Origin: Shewanella pealeana ATCC 700345
GTDB taxonomy: Bacteria; Pseudomonadota; Gammaproteobacteria; Enterobacterales; Shewanellaceae
Length of the DNA: 64,000 bases
Direction: 5' to 3'
Assembly: GCF_000018285.1 (NCBI RefSeq)
Contig: NC_009901.1
Coordinates: 2,913,001-2,977,000 of the forward strand
Position numbers and translations under genes: made by a program. This document shows positions 16,937 to 26,617 of this stretch, in pieces. The notes below the pieces were generated by a model. It had not been told where the DNA came from, did no database searches, and was given only the letters and a program-made list of their open reading frames with translations. Position 1 is the first letter of the stretch; the number at the start of each line of letters is the position of its first letter.

Positions 16937-17013
16937 TGGCGGAGCGGACGGGACTCGAACCCGCGACCCCCGGCGTGACAGGCCGGTATTCTAACCAACT
17001 GAACTACCGCTCC
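16937..17013 (-). tRNA. tRNA-Asp (GTC), copy 1 of the transcript
   Basis: A 77-base gene including CCA, first in the transcript and directly behind the promoter at 17030-17058. Its 83-base downstream spacer is only partly similar to the other spacers, so it is the older copy. A tRNA-Asp gene (aspV) also lies next to dnaQ in E. coli. Confidence 0.97.
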
Positions 17014-17029
17014 ACATCAAGTGCGGTGA

Positions 17030-17058
17030 ATAATACGTAGAGTGAGGTAGTCCGTCAA
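17030..17058 (-). promoter_or_regulatory. Sigma-70 promoter of the tRNA-Asp operon
   Basis: On the minus strand TTGACG (17058-17053) is followed after exactly 17 bases by TATTAT (17035-17030), then by the GC-rich stretch TCACCGCAC before the first tRNA. The GC-rich discriminator is typical of stable-RNA promoters under stringent control. Confidence 0.85.
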
Positions 17059-17137
17059 TAGGTTTTTCATAAGATTTTAACTGACTAATCGAAAAATAAA
17101 CAATTCGTTTTTTCCTTAGACGATTTAGCAAGAAACA

Positions 17138-18472
17138 CTAGCTTTTTCCAAGCTGATTATCGGTATCTTCTGGCATGGTAAGATCGATTTGGTCCAACTC
17201 AAGCAAAACTTTCTCTTTACGGATCTCTTTTTCCAGTCGAGCCTCTGTCGCAGCTAATGCTTTTTTAAGATTACTACGCTTACGAATAAACAATAAAACC
17301 AATACACCAACCACTATCAGAACAATATTGATTAAAACTATCAGTAAAATCGCTTCTTCTTTAGCTGCCTGCTCCTGTACCTTGGCTATCGCTTCGGCTC
17401 TGGCTGCAAGCTCTTCTTCACTAGGTGGTGGCTCAGGAGGTTCAATCAGATTAAAAAATAGTTCTGGTAGGCTTAAATAGATCTCTCTTCCATCAAGGGT
17501 TGTGCTCATCGCGCTAATTTTCAGATCGTAACTTCCAAAGTCTATGACTCTAGGTAGACTGAACTGACTTTGCTTTTCGGTGAAATTCGCGATTGAGACA
17601 GGAATAACCTTACCCGTAGGCCCCATAATTTCGGCCTCTAAATGAGTCTGCTCCAATAACAGTACTTCATCGTCTATCTCAACATCCAATGTCCAGAGCC
17701 CGAGATTAGGAGTTTCAGTGGGGAGCAACTTCACGTCAATTGGGCGTTGAGACAACCTAAAGTCTTGTGTGTACTCTCGCTCTAACACCGTATTTTTCGC
17801 CTGAACTTGCAAGGCGTAATCTCCCCAGGGCTGCTCCAAATCTAAATCACTGGTAAATATGCCGTCATCTGGTTTCTCATCGAGTGCCTCACCGTTATCT
17901 CGATAAGCACCTACGATTACGGTTCCCGCAGCGTAGTTTTCATCTGCGGTATTATTCTTGCTAATAAAACGTGCAGTCCAATTCATCATAAAATCTAGAC
18001 CAGGTAGGCGAACTTTCTGCTCATCTCCTAATAATCTGGCTGTTAATTTAAGACGTTCCCCTTGGAACAGAGGTTGAGGGATGGCATCGACCTCGATTGT
18101 CAGTATCGAGACCTTTTCAATAACAGAGCCCTGCACCACTTGTCCAAGCAACTGCCAAGGACCTGGCATCGGCTTTTTAATGGTGATCATGTCACCCGTT
18201 AGGCCCTCCATCCAAGTGACTTTATCTTCTGGGTGACGATTCACATACCATTTACTGCCATCTGGACGCACAATCACCACAGGACCACTGCCGTACTCTC
18301 TGTGGATGAGCAGTGTCATAGAATCGACCATGTGGTCGATTCTAAACCGATTTTTCAGTTCCGAGGCATGATTAGAGAGCACGACATTGGCGAATGTTGC
18401 CGCGCTCAGTGAGCAATAGCAGAGTAAGAAAGCAGTAAACAGTTTAACTCTTCTAACCATATTGGGACTCAT
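17138..18472 (-). CDS. TIGR03503-like membrane-anchored protein
   Basis: A 444-residue protein with an N-terminal signal peptide (FTAFLLCYCSLSAATFA), a large extracytoplasmic beta-rich region, a Pro-rich acidic stretch (EPPEPPPSEEELAAR near 345), one membrane helix (LLIVLINIVLIVVGVLVLLF near 377-396) and a charged cytoplasmic coil. The conserved opening, 'MTLLIHREYGSGPVVIVRPDG', and the PGPWQLLG segment recall the TIGR03503 family and von Willebrand-associated surface proteins. Its role is unknown. It lies 10 bases after dnaQ on the same strand and is probably cotranscribed with it. The assignment is from memory, at moderate confidence. Confidence 0.65.
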   Translation of the reverse strand: MSPNMVRRVKLFTAFLLCYCSLSAATFANVVLSNHASELKNRFRIDHMVDSMTLLIHREYGSGPVVIVRPDGSKWYVNRHPEDKVTWMEGLTGDMITIKKPMPGPWQLLGQVVQGSVIEKVSILTIEVDAIPQPLFQGERLKLTARLLGDEQKVRLPGLDFMMNWTARFISKNNTADENYAAGTVIVGAYRDNGEALDEKPDDGIFTSDLDLEQPWGDYALQVQAKNTVLEREYTQDFRLSQRPIDVKLLPTETPNLGLWTLDVEIDDEVLLLEQTHLEAEIMGPTGKVIPVSIANFTEKQSQFSLPRVIDFGSYDLKISAMSTTLDGREIYLSLPELFFNLIEPPEPPPSEEELAARAEAIAKVQEQAAKEEAILLIVLINIVLIVVGVLVLLFIRKRSNLKKALAATEARLEKEIRKEKVLLELDQIDLTMPEDTDNQLGKS

Positions 18473-18482
18473 AAAGTGACAT

Positions 18483-19211
18483 TTATCCGCGCCAGAGGCA
18501 TTGTCCTGATTTTGCGACTAAGTCTAATCGCTCTTCGTGTCTAATCAGTTCATCGGCCGATGCGGCGATCACTTTAAGTTTTGTTCTATCAGCGCTTAAA
18601 CGTTGGATACCACCGCCCTCTTGTCCTGCTTTTTCGCTTGAAAGGTTAAATTTAGTCTGACCACCCGTCATTAACAGGTATACGTCAGCCAAAATCTCAG
18701 CATCGAGTAATGCGCCGTGAAGATCACGGGCAGAGTTATCGATACCGTAGCGCTTACATAGTGCATCCAAGTTGTTCTTTTGGCCTGGATGTAAATGCTT
18801 AGCGATGGCTAACGAATCAAGGATTTGGCAGATGTCAGCAGTTTTTGGACCTAGCGGCTGCAACATTGAAAATTCGTGATCCATAAAGCTAACGTCGAAG
18901 TTAGCGTTATGTGCCACAATTTCTGCCCCATCGATAAACTCGATAAAGCTTTGGGCTACTTCATGGAACTTTGGCTTGTCTGCAACAAACTCATTGGTAA
19001 TACCATGGACCGCGATAGCCTCTTCATCGATAGGCTGTTGCGGATTAATGTATTCATGATAATGACGACCCGTTAAACGGCGGTTCACCACTTCGACACA
19101 ACCAATTTCAATAATTCGATGGCCTAAATAAATTGGGCCACTCGATTGGTTCATACCTGTGGTTTCGGTATCGAGAATAATTTGCCGCTTGGCACTTGAA
19201 ACAATATTCAT
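18483..19211 (-). CDS. dnaQ: DNA polymerase III epsilon subunit (3'-5' proofreading exonuclease)
   Basis: A 242-residue protein that matches E. coli DnaQ (243). The three exonuclease motifs are present: ExoI LDTETTG (Asp and Glu near 14-16), Exo[12 protein letters not shown] and Exo[13 protein letters not shown]. The C-terminal part that binds the alpha subunit is present. It proofreads within the polymerase III core. It is divergent from rnhA with 72 bases between the starts, the same arrangement as in E. coli, where the two promoters overlap. Confidence 0.96.
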   Translation of the reverse strand: MNIVSSAKRQIILDTETTGMNQSSGPIYLGHRIIEIGCVEVVNRRLTGRHYHEYINPQQPIDEEAIAVHGITNEFVADKPKFHEVAQSFIEFIDGAEIVAHNANFDVSFMDHEFSMLQPLGPKTADICQILDSLAIAKHLHPGQKNNLDALCKRYGIDNSARDLHGALLDAEILADVYLLMTGGQTKFNLSSEKAGQEGGGIQRLSADRTKLKVIAASADELIRHEERLDLVAKSGQCLWRG

Positions 19212-19283
19212 ATGAATTTATACATTTCTCAGTTAAATTTTTTGGGTATACTCGCCCGCAATTATAGCTATGGTAGCAACTTG

Positions 19284-19769
19284 ATGACTGGACTGAAACA
19301 GATCTCTATCTATACCGACGGTTCTTGCCTAGGAAATCCGGGCCCTGGCGGTTATGGCATCGTTTTAAAGTACAAAAAACGCACCAAAGAACTGGCCGAT
19401 GGTTTTGCCCTCACCACCAATAATCGTATGGAGATGCTTGCGCCGATTATAGCCCTCGAAGCGCTAAAAGTGCCATGCGAGGTCATATTAACCAGCGATA
19501 GCCAATATATGCGTCAAGGGATCACCCAGTGGATCCATGGTTGGAAACGTAAAGGGTGGATGACTTCAACAAACCAGCCCGTGAAAAATGTCGATCTTTG
19601 GAAGCGTTTAGATACAGTATCACAACGCCACCAAGTTGAATGGCGCTGGGTAAAAGGCCACGCAGGACATAGCGAGAACGAACGCTGTGACGATCTTGCG
19701 CGCCAAGCTGCAGAGGCTAAGCCCACACAAGAAGATAACGGGTACCTAGCTCAGCAAAAACAAGACTAA
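19284..19769 (+). CDS. rnhA: Ribonuclease HI
   Basis: A 161-residue RNase HI that cuts RNA in RNA-DNA hybrids. The start at ATG 19284 ([13 protein letters not shown]) matches the family. An in-frame ATG at 19212 would add 24 residues without a family counterpart. The acidic metal-binding residues appear in order: Asp in [11 protein letters not shown], Glu in NNRMEM, Asp in TSDSQYM and Asp in [10 protein letters not shown]. The His of [11 protein letters not shown] is also present. It has a short hydrophilic tail. Its position opposite dnaQ follows the enterobacterial gene order. Confidence 0.96.
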   Translation: MTGLKQISIYTDGSCLGNPGPGGYGIVLKYKKRTKELADGFALTTNNRMEMLAPIIALEALKVPCEVILTSDSQYMRQGITQWIHGWKRKGWMTSTNQPVKNVDLWKRLDTVSQRHQVEWRWVKGHAGHSENERCDDLARQAAEAKPTQEDNGYLAQQKQD

Positions 19770-19841
19770 TAATAAACTCGGCCTAGAACCTGTCACGCTG
19801 GCTGGTTCTAAGCTTTATCTTTAGAACTTATCTTTGGAACA

Positions 19842-20738
19842 TTAGTGCTCCGTATTAAGAAAAGTTCGGCAAAAATCAATAAAGGCTAAACCCACCGGGG
19901 TAAAGTGGCGGCTCTTATGATGGATTCGATAAAACTGTCGCTCTAATCCTAACCCTTCAACTTCGATGACTGACAACTCTTTACGGATCAGTTCTTTCTC
20001 AAGAGTTAGCTCAGATAACACCCCAAGCCCTGCTCCCTGCTTTACCGCTTGTTTAATCGCATCCGGAGTCGAAAATCGGAACTTTTCTTGTGGTTGCATA
20101 TCCAGAGCATTCGCCGCACTGACAAAACAATCTCGAGTGCCAGAACCCTCTTCTCGCATCACCCAGGGCATGCCGCTGAGCTCACTCGGCGCAACAGTTT
20201 TACCCGCGAGCGGGTGCGCAGGATGACAAAAAACCAACAACTTGTCTCTGTGCCACGCTTCGACGGCAATACGACTGTCGAGACATTGCCCCTCAATAAA
20301 ACCCATCTCACTTCTAAACTCTAAAACCGAATTAATGACCTTTTGGCTATTTTCGATATCGACATTCACCAAGGTATTAGTGTACTGCTGACAAAATGCA
20401 ACCGCCGACTTTGCTAACAGATAATTACCTATCGTAGAGCTAGCGCTAACGTTGAGGTTACCGCCAAGCTCGGTGCCGGCTGGCGAAAAAGCATGTTCAA
20501 TTTGATCAATCTTTTGCAGTGCTTGGGTAGCTAAAGGTAACAGTAGACTCCCTTGAGAGTTTAACCGTAAGCGATTACCAATACGTTCAAATAAACGCGC
20601 ATCCAGTTGCTTCTCTAATTCTGACAATGCCATAGAGGTGGCTGGAGACGATAAACTCAACATCTCGGCCGCCTTTGCAACTTGCCCGCTGCGAGCTACC
20701 GCTTCAAAAACGGCTAGCTGTTTTAATGTAATACGCAT
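19842..20738 (-). CDS. LysR-family transcriptional regulator (YeiE-like)
   Basis: A 298-residue regulator with an N-terminal helix-turn-helix (LKQLAVFEAVARSGQVAKAAEMLSLS, residues 4-30) and a C-terminal inducer-binding domain from about 88. The pattern SSPATSMALSELEKQLDARLFERIGNRL resembles the YeiE/CbbR-like group. The ligand and targets are unknown. It lies 8 bases downstream of the yafS-like methyltransferase on the same strand and may be cotranscribed. It interrupts the E. coli gene order yafS-rnhA, so it is an insertion specific to this lineage. Confidence 0.85.
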   Translation of the reverse strand: MRITLKQLAVFEAVARSGQVAKAAEMLSLSSPATSMALSELEKQLDARLFERIGNRLRLNSQGSLLLPLATQALQKIDQIEHAFSPAGTELGGNLNVSASSTIGNYLLAKSAVAFCQQYTNTLVNVDIENSQKVINSVLEFRSEMGFIEGQCLDSRIAVEAWHRDKLLVFCHPAHPLAGKTVAPSELSGMPWVMREEGSGTRDCFVSAANALDMQPQEKFRFSTPDAIKQAVKQGAGLGVLSELTLEKELIRKELSVIEVEGLGLERQFYRIHHKSRHFTPVGLAFIDFCRTFLNTEH

Positions 20739-20746
20739 TAAGTCTC

Positions 20747-21505
20747 TTAATATTTATCTGAAGATTTTGGCGCATGGCCTGCACGACTCGCACTGGGCGC
20801 CGTCGACCAACTTGGCCGCTTAACTTTACGTTTTAGTTGTATTGGGGTCAGAGGGCTCTCTAATTTCTTCGCCACCAAGACATATACGCTACCAGTACTG
20901 GGCAACCAAGACTTAAGCGCATGAGACCAAATATTGTCTGTTTTCATTTCTTTAAGCAGATGATGATGTAATAAACGCTCATCGGCAACCACTTGATACC
21001 CCAGTAGACCTAGCCAGTCTTTTACCCGTGAGGGCATAAAAAAACGACCGCACCATGGAATATCTTGCTGATGGCTAGGCAGGATTTTCCCCATAAACAT
21101 AGGGCTGAGAGGGTTAAATCCGGTTATCACCAAGTGACCACCAGAAATGAGCACTCTATCGACTTCACGCAGTAAACGATAAGGGTCGGCTTCAAACTCG
21201 AGGAGGAAGTTCATCACTACCGCATCAATGCTGGTGTTTTGGATCGGTAACTGGCAGTAATCCCCCTCTATATTCGCCTGAGCCTCATCGAATAAAGAGT
21301 ACTGTCGACTAATACCAACCCCAGTTTTTGCCATTTTATGACTCAAGGGGCCTAGATTAAGCATGAAATAACCAAAAATTCTTGGCCACCAAGGAGATAA
21401 AGCCTGCTCTACGCTTTGGCGTATAACGGGCCCATTCGGGAGTTCTGACCAATGATAAGGCTTTAACGGTAATTCAGACTGTGACAAATCAATCTCCAAA
21501 ATCAC
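20747..21505 (-). CDS. yafS: SAM-dependent methyltransferase, YafS-like
   Basis: A 252-residue class I methyltransferase-like protein. The central region has EGDYCQLPIQNTSIDAVVMNFLLEFEADPYRLLREVDRVLISGGHLVITGFNPLSP (given here as separate motifs: LPIQNTSIDAVVM, FEADPYRLLREVDRVL, GGHLVITGFNP), the motif II-III pattern of Methyltransf_11 proteins. The classical Gly-rich motif I is weak or absent. It is divergent from gloB with 120 bases between the starts, the same order as in E. coli. The substrate is unknown. The N-terminal half binds less clearly to known families. Confidence 0.8.
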   Translation of the reverse strand: MILEIDLSQSELPLKPYHWSELPNGPVIRQSVEQALSPWWPRIFGYFMLNLGPLSHKMAKTGVGISRQYSLFDEAQANIEGDYCQLPIQNTSIDAVVMNFLLEFEADPYRLLREVDRVLISGGHLVITGFNPLSPMFMGKILPSHQQDIPWCGRFFMPSRVKDWLGLLGYQVVADERLLHHHLLKEMKTDNIWSHALKSWLPSTGSVYVLVAKKLESPLTPIQLKRKVKRPSWSTAPSASRAGHAPKSSDKY

Positions 21506-21625
21506 TGACGTTCTACTTTAATAACGAAAGCGGTATACAAGCAATAGCTTTGCTCAGTAAACTAACTAAAGTGCTCAATTTATTTTGCTGGAGCGCTTAA
21601 TTATATTAAATGAGAGAGTTTAGAC

Positions 21626-22417
21626 ATGTTACATATCACTCCATTAGCCGCGTTCAATGATAATTATATCTGGGTGTTCCAATCTCAGCAAAATACTGGT
21701 GCCGAAAGTAGTGGCATCTACGTCGTAGATCCTGGTGATGGCCAAGTTGTCATCGACTACTTAATCCAAACAGGACAGGCACTGCTAGGCATACTCATCA
21801 CCCACCATCATCATGATCACACCGGTGGGATCGAACAGTTGATCCGTCGATTTGGTGCACAAATTGCCGTTTATGGACCGCAAAGCGAGAATATTATCGG
21901 TGTAAATCACCCTATCGTGGCAAACGGTGACATCTCCCTCACAAATGCAGGTTTAAATGCAAAAGTTATTCAGCTACCCGGCCATACCTTAGGTCATATC
22001 GCTTATTTAATCGAAGATGTTCTATTTTGTGGTGATACTCTGTTTAGTGCTGGCTGTGGTCGTATTTTTGAAGGCAGTGCCGAGCAGATGTACCAATCAC
22101 TCAGTGAGCTAGGTCAGCTGCCTGACAATACCAAAGTTTGCTGTGCTCACGAATACACCATAGCGAATCTAGCATTTGCTAACAGGGTTGAGCCTAATAA
22201 TGCAGCCCTCATAGATTACACAAAAAAAGCCCAAGCCCTTCGAGCTCAAAATCTGCCGACCTTGCCTTCATCAATTGGACAGGAAAAGGCGATTAACCCC
22301 TTTTTAAGAAGCGATAGTGAAGAAATTTGCCAATCTTTATCCATTCAATTCCAACAACCTATCAATAATCCATTGCAAAGCTTCTCACTTCTACGCCAAT
22401 GGAAAGACAATTTCTAA
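21626..22417 (+). CDS. gloB: Hydroxyacylglutathione hydrolase (glyoxalase II)
   Basis: A 263-residue metallo-beta-lactamase-fold enzyme. The metal-binding motif THHHHDHTGG lies at about residues 55-64. Further ligands are visible in LPGHTLGHIAY (His near 117), FCGDTLFSAGCGRIFEG (bridging Asp near 139) and CCAHEYT (His near 176). It hydrolyses S-lactoylglutathione to glutathione and D-lactate in methylglyoxal detoxification. Size and motifs match E. coli GloB (251). A GAGAG lies upstream of ATG 21626. It precedes mltD on the same strand with a 90-base gap. Confidence 0.95.
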   Translation: MLHITPLAAFNDNYIWVFQSQQNTGAESSGIYVVDPGDGQVVIDYLIQTGQALLGILITHHHHDHTGGIEQLIRRFGAQIAVYGPQSENIIGVNHPIVANGDISLTNAGLNAKVIQLPGHTLGHIAYLIEDVLFCGDTLFSAGCGRIFEGSAEQMYQSLSELGQLPDNTKVCCAHEYTIANLAFANRVEPNNAALIDYTKKAQALRAQNLPTLPSSIGQEKAINPFLRSDSEEICQSLSIQFQQPINNPLQSFSLLRQWKDNF

Positions 22418-22507
22418 AAAATAATCTACAATAGCCCGCTATTCTAGCGCCACTAGGCCAGATTTACTCTGGTTTTTTTGAGCCTAAATTAAGGACACTG
22501 ATTTTAG

Positions 22508-24067
22508 ATGCGCGTACCATTTTTATTTGTCGCAGGGGGTATTGCTCTGTTGACAGGTTGTCAAACTTTAGACAACCAACAGACTTCGGAAGGGATCCCT
22601 GCCAAGCCAGTTGCAGTTGAGAAAGTCGCCCCTAAGCCTATTGAGCCAGAGATTGTTGAGGTCGTTGAAGTCACCGATATTTGGCAACGAATTCGTCTCA
22701 ATATGCAGATGGAAGTCCCCGATGAAAAACTCGTTCGCCAATATCGCGACTGGTATATAAAACATCCTCAACATTTAGAGCGCGTATCTGAGCGAGCGAC
22801 GCCATTTATGTATCTGATTGTAGATGAGATCGAGAAGCGTAATCTACCAATCGAGTTGGCTCTGCTACCCATTGTTGAGAGTGCTTTCGATCCTTTTGCC
22901 TACTCACATGGTGCAGCATCAGGCCTTTGGCAATTCACTTCGCCAATGGCACGTCACTTCGGCCTACAGATGAACTGGTGGTATGACGGTCGCAGAGATG
23001 TCCCCGCCGCCACGATTGCCGCTTTAGATATGCTTGAGTACCTTCATGGTAAAACGGGGCAAAATTGGTTATATGCCATTGCCGCCTACAATACAGGTGA
23101 AGGACGCGTGATTAACGCGGCTAAGCGCAACAAGAAAAAAGGATTATCGACTGATTTCTTTAGTTTAAATCTTCCAAGAGAAACTGAGCGCTATGTTCCT
23201 CAGTTACTTGCGTTAGCCGACGTGATCAAAAATGCCGATAAATATGGCATTAAACTGACCCCCATCAGCAATGAGCCACAAATTGAAGTCATCAATATTG
23301 GTAGTCAAATCGATTTAGCGCTTGCCGCTGACATTGCCAATATGACCACATCAGAGCTACACAAGTTAAACCCAGGTTTTAACCGTTGGGCCACGGCTCC
23401 TGATGGGCCACACAAACTTGTATTGCCCGTTGATAAAGCCGATGCCTTTAAACTGGCATTAAATGACACTAGCACAACCGATCGCCTCAACTGGGAACGC
23501 TATAAGATTGAGTCAGGCGACAGCTTAGGATTAATCGCAAAACGTTACCGCACTACGATTTCGGCATTGAAGGCAGTCAATGATATCAATGGCAACACCA
23601 TTGTTGCCGGAAAGTACCTGTTGATCCCCGTTGCAGCGAAGAACCTTGATGAATACCTGTTGTCAGCCGATCAACGTCTAGCGCGTCAACAAAATAAAGC
23701 CCGTGGTGCCAGTAAAATTACCTATAAGGTCAGATCCGGTGATTCTCTGTGGAAAATTGCCAAGCAGCACAAGGTGAAAACGGCCCAACTTGCCAGCTGG
23801 AATAGCATGGCACCTAAAGATCCGCTGCAGATTGGCCAGAAGCTCGTCATCTGGTCTGGTACCGTATCTAACAAGAGTGGCTTAAGCGAAGTGATGCGTA
23901 CCGTAAATTATAAGGTCCGTAATGGTGACTCTTTGGCTCGCATCGCCAATAAGTTCAATGTCAGCGTTAGCGACCTCGTTCGTTGGAACTCACTCGAAAA
24001 GAGCAAGTATATTCAACCCGGTCAAATGCTTAAGCTGTATGTTGATATGACAAAAGTCAGAACATAA
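22508..24067 (+). CDS. mltD: Membrane-bound lytic murein transglycosylase D
   Basis: A 519-residue lipoprotein. The signal sequence ends in the lipobox LLTGC (Cys near 18). An SLT catalytic domain (about 100-250) contains the catalytic Glu in LPIVESAFDP near 123 and the GLWQFT motif. Three LysM peptidoglycan-binding modules follow (about 334-377, 402-445, 467-510, each with a GDSL signature). E. coli MltD is shorter (452) and has two LysM modules, so one extra module is present. It cleaves glycan strands to 1,6-anhydro ends at the outer membrane. A strong terminator follows. Confidence 0.95.
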   Translation: MRVPFLFVAGGIALLTGCQTLDNQQTSEGIPAKPVAVEKVAPKPIEPEIVEVVEVTDIWQRIRLNMQMEVPDEKLVRQYRDWYIKHPQHLERVSERATPFMYLIVDEIEKRNLPIELALLPIVESAFDPFAYSHGAASGLWQFTSPMARHFGLQMNWWYDGRRDVPAATIAALDMLEYLHGKTGQNWLYAIAAYNTGEGRVINAAKRNKKKGLSTDFFSLNLPRETERYVPQLLALADVIKNADKYGIKLTPISNEPQIEVINIGSQIDLALAADIANMTTSELHKLNPGFNRWATAPDGPHKLVLPVDKADAFKLALNDTSTTDRLNWERYKIESGDSLGLIAKRYRTTISALKAVNDINGNTIVAGKYLLIPVAAKNLDEYLLSADQRLARQQNKARGASKITYKVRSGDSLWKIAKQHKVKTAQLASWNSMAPKDPLQIGQKLVIWSGTVSNKSGLSEVMRTVNYKVRNGDSLARIANKFNVSVSDLVRWNSLEKSKYIQPGQMLKLYVDMTKVRT

Positions 24068-24079
24068 GTTGAACCCATT

Positions 24080-24108
24080 AAAAAAGGCGACCTTAGGTCG
24101 CCTTTTTT
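24080..24108. terminator. Bidirectional terminator between mltD and the BsuPI-like gene
   Basis: Perfect 13-base arms AAAAAAGGCGACC and complement around a TTA loop, 13 bases after the mltD stop. It serves both convergent genes. Confidence 0.93.
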
Positions 24109-24131
24109 ATAGCTATGACTTGGTTAACCAG

Positions 24132-24695
24132 TTAGTAGCTGTATATTACAGGAAGCATGGCTGGCACTTGAGATTCAGTCGCACGTCCGGCGAAGATCGC
24201 CTCAAGGCTATAACCTTTACCTATCTTCATTGCGACGTTCGCAGGGATTTCAAATTGTACTCGTTGAGTCTTACCCGCTGGCATCACTAGTTCACGAATT
24301 GCCTGAGTAAACATCATCTCATTTGACCAAGCCCAGACTCGGTTTCCTTGCGGATCGAATAACCATAAGTCTGCCGTCATTCCTGAAGGAAACATCAAAG
24401 GTACTCCATAAGGCTGATTATTTGTGTATTCCAGCGTAATATCAGCCTTGCTTTTCACCACAAGCTGAGCATCTAATAAGCCCTGACTCACAGATTTCCC
24501 CTCTTTAACCTCTCGCTGTTCATCCTTAGCACCTCCAACAATAGCAGCTGGGGCAACGACAACTGCCGCCAGATCTTGTTGAACACTCGCCGTGTTATTC
24601 GCAGTAGCGCTATCAAGATTTTTGGCCTCGGTTTGCTGACCAGAACAGCCCAGCAAAGCAACAGCGATTAAAGGCGGTAAAAGTGTCTTAACCAT
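24132..24695 (-). CDS. BsuPI-domain lipoprotein
   Basis: A 187-residue protein with a lipoprotein signal (AVALLGC, Cys near 17) and a low-complexity Ala-rich linker to about 60. Its C-terminal beta domain contains FPSGMTADLWLFDPQGNRVWAWSNEMMFTQ (key residues SG, D, G..VW.WS, F.Q), characteristic of the BsuPI family (intracellular proteinase inhibitor-like), here as an exported version. The partner protease is unknown. The ATG overlaps the stop of the AsmA-family gene by one base (TAATG), so translation is coupled. The role is unknown, and the domain call is fairly good. Confidence 0.7.
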   Translation of the reverse strand: MVKTLLPPLIAVALLGCSGQQTEAKNLDSATANNTASVQQDLAAVVVAPAAIVGGAKDEQREVKEGKSVSQGLLDAQLVVKSKADITLEYTNNQPYGVPLMFPSGMTADLWLFDPQGNRVWAWSNEMMFTQAIRELVMPAGKTQRVQFEIPANVAMKIGKGYSLEAIFAGRATESQVPAMLPVIYSY

Positions 24696-26533
24696 TAAAG
24701 GCCTCCAAATTTCTTAAATAAGCTGTCTTTTAGCTTATTGGTTTCATCTTTAAGTTTTGAGTCCAGTAATGCTTTAGTGTCTAACGCAAATTTTGGCTCT
24801 GACATAGTACCGCTAATGGCAAATGGGATCTCGACGCCATAAAGTGAATCGCGAGTGTCTCCGCCTTGCCCTTCAAGTGAACCAACCACAGATGTGGTTA
24901 ACTTATAATCTAAAGCTTCACTGATAATGTTAGCCGTACCCGCCCCTTTTAAGCGAATAAGTGGTGAAGCCATATCCAGATCAGGATTTGTAACTACACC
25001 CTTAGCGACATTAAATGAGCCTGTCATGCTGGTAAAGTCTGTCTTCTTTTCAGTAGAGCCAGAACTTGCCGACAGATCGCCACCCAACTTAGCTTTTGCT
25101 TCACGGATCATCTGTGGAATATTAACGCCATGAATTGCACCATCAGTAATTTCAAACTGACCGTTTGCGATAAGGTTGCGCTTTAAGTTATCGGGGACTA
25201 GGCTACGCCCCTTACCCGCTACGTTAAAGTTAGCCTTACCATCGAGCAGATCTACTTCGGCCATATCGATTAGCAGTGCACGAATGTCCACGCCTGAAAG
25301 ACGCTTATCAAACTGATAGTTAGCTACTTTTTCTCGGCCATCGAGTTTTGCAGTTGCATTGATTTTTCCGCCATATAGATCAGCTGATAATTGCTTAATA
25401 TCGGCTACACCGCCTTTCAGCAGCAACTTCATCACCCAGTTTTGAGTCTTTAAGTTAGCCACTTTGACTGACTTGATCCGTACATCAACGTCAAGATTAA
25501 CCGACTTCATCGCGGTTAAATCTGGCTCAATCGCTTTCGATGGCTTTGCTGTTGGCTTATCTTTTGGTTTATCTTGCTTAGCCGCCTCGCCCTCATGCTT
25601 TGGCAATAATGCATCAAGGTCGACATCTCCCACCTCAAGCTTAGCGACAACCTGAGGTACTTTACTACCGTACGCGATATCAAGCTTACCGTTGGCGTTG
25701 ATATTGGCAGCACTAAAGCTTGAAAGCACTAGACTCAATGTTTGCTTATCTAATGCCACGACTAAAGAGGTGGTTAAATCAGCCTTTAAGCTACCATTGG
25801 GTATACCTTCACCAGTGACTTGATTATTAACGACGAAATCATTAATGGTAATAGTCTGAAGATCTTGAGCGACCTTTATCTGCCCTTCCCCTTGGCTAGT
25901 TACAGCCATATCAGGCATGGTGGCAGCAAATTCATACTTTAAAGGCGCAAACTCTCCCAACTGGAACCGACCTAAGGTTAACTCTTTTAAGGCAAAAACT
26001 TGTTCGCTTTGGCTTAAATGGTCAATATTAGTAATTTGAGTATTGGTAATTGCGATACCACCGATATCTAGCCGTGCTAGCGTGGCATGACTCGAAGCCG
26101 TGTTTTGTGTCGCGCCTTTTGAGACGCTCTTCTTGTCCGCGTTACCCGCTAAGCCATCGAAACTGTTTCGCCCATCCTTTTGCGTTTCCAGCATCAAGGT
26201 CAAGCCATCAAGGTTTAGCTGAGATATCTCCACCTCTTTCTTTAATAGCGGCATTAATGCAACTTCGGCAACGACTTGGTTCACCGACACCATGGATGCA
26301 TTTTTAAAACCTTCTGGATTTGAAAGTGTGATCTTCCCCAACTCTATCCCCAAGCTAGGAAAAAATGTCCACGATAAGTCACTACCAATAGCCAACTCAC
26401 GGCCCGTTTGCTTTTTCACCAGCTCGACGATTTGCGGCTTGAAGTCATTAGGGTCAAAAATCACGGTGACATATAGCACCAAGGCGAGGACTAATCCTAA
26501 GAGCGTTATAAAAAACCATTTTAAAAATTTCAT
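24695..26533 (-). CDS. AsmA-family protein
   Basis: A 612-residue protein with an N-terminal membrane anchor (FLKWFFITLLGLVLALVLYV) followed by DPNDFKPQIVELVKKQTGRELAIGSDL (abbreviated: DPNDFKPQI, TGRELAI), the standard AsmA opening. A long beta-rich periplasmic region follows, with an AsmA C-terminal domain (NGQFEITDGAIHGVNIP near 455). AsmA relatives bridge the periplasm and are linked to phospholipid transport and outer-membrane biogenesis. ATG 26533 is preferred because a GGGA lies six bases upstream. ATG 26545 adds only four residues. It is cotranscribed with the BsuPI-like lipoprotein. Confidence 0.88.
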   Translation of the reverse strand: MKFLKWFFITLLGLVLALVLYVTVIFDPNDFKPQIVELVKKQTGRELAIGSDLSWTFFPSLGIELGKITLSNPEGFKNASMVSVNQVVAEVALMPLLKKEVEISQLNLDGLTLMLETQKDGRNSFDGLAGNADKKSVSKGATQNTASSHATLARLDIGGIAITNTQITNIDHLSQSEQVFALKELTLGRFQLGEFAPLKYEFAATMPDMAVTSQGEGQIKVAQDLQTITINDFVVNNQVTGEGIPNGSLKADLTTSLVVALDKQTLSLVLSSFSAANINANGKLDIAYGSKVPQVVAKLEVGDVDLDALLPKHEGEAAKQDKPKDKPTAKPSKAIEPDLTAMKSVNLDVDVRIKSVKVANLKTQNWVMKLLLKGGVADIKQLSADLYGGKINATAKLDGREKVANYQFDKRLSGVDIRALLIDMAEVDLLDGKANFNVAGKGRSLVPDNLKRNLIANGQFEITDGAIHGVNIPQMIREAKAKLGGDLSASSGSTEKKTDFTSMTGSFNVAKGVVTNPDLDMASPLIRLKGAGTANIISEALDYKLTTSVVGSLEGQGGDTRDSLYGVEIPFAISGTMSEPKFALDTKALLDSKLKDETNKLKDSLFKKFGGL

Positions 26534-26617
26534 AGCAGATCCCATCTGTTATCACTAAAAGACTTTTATAAAAATCATATAATGAGCCTTTATAAAGCGT
26601 CTAATTTGAAGAAATAA

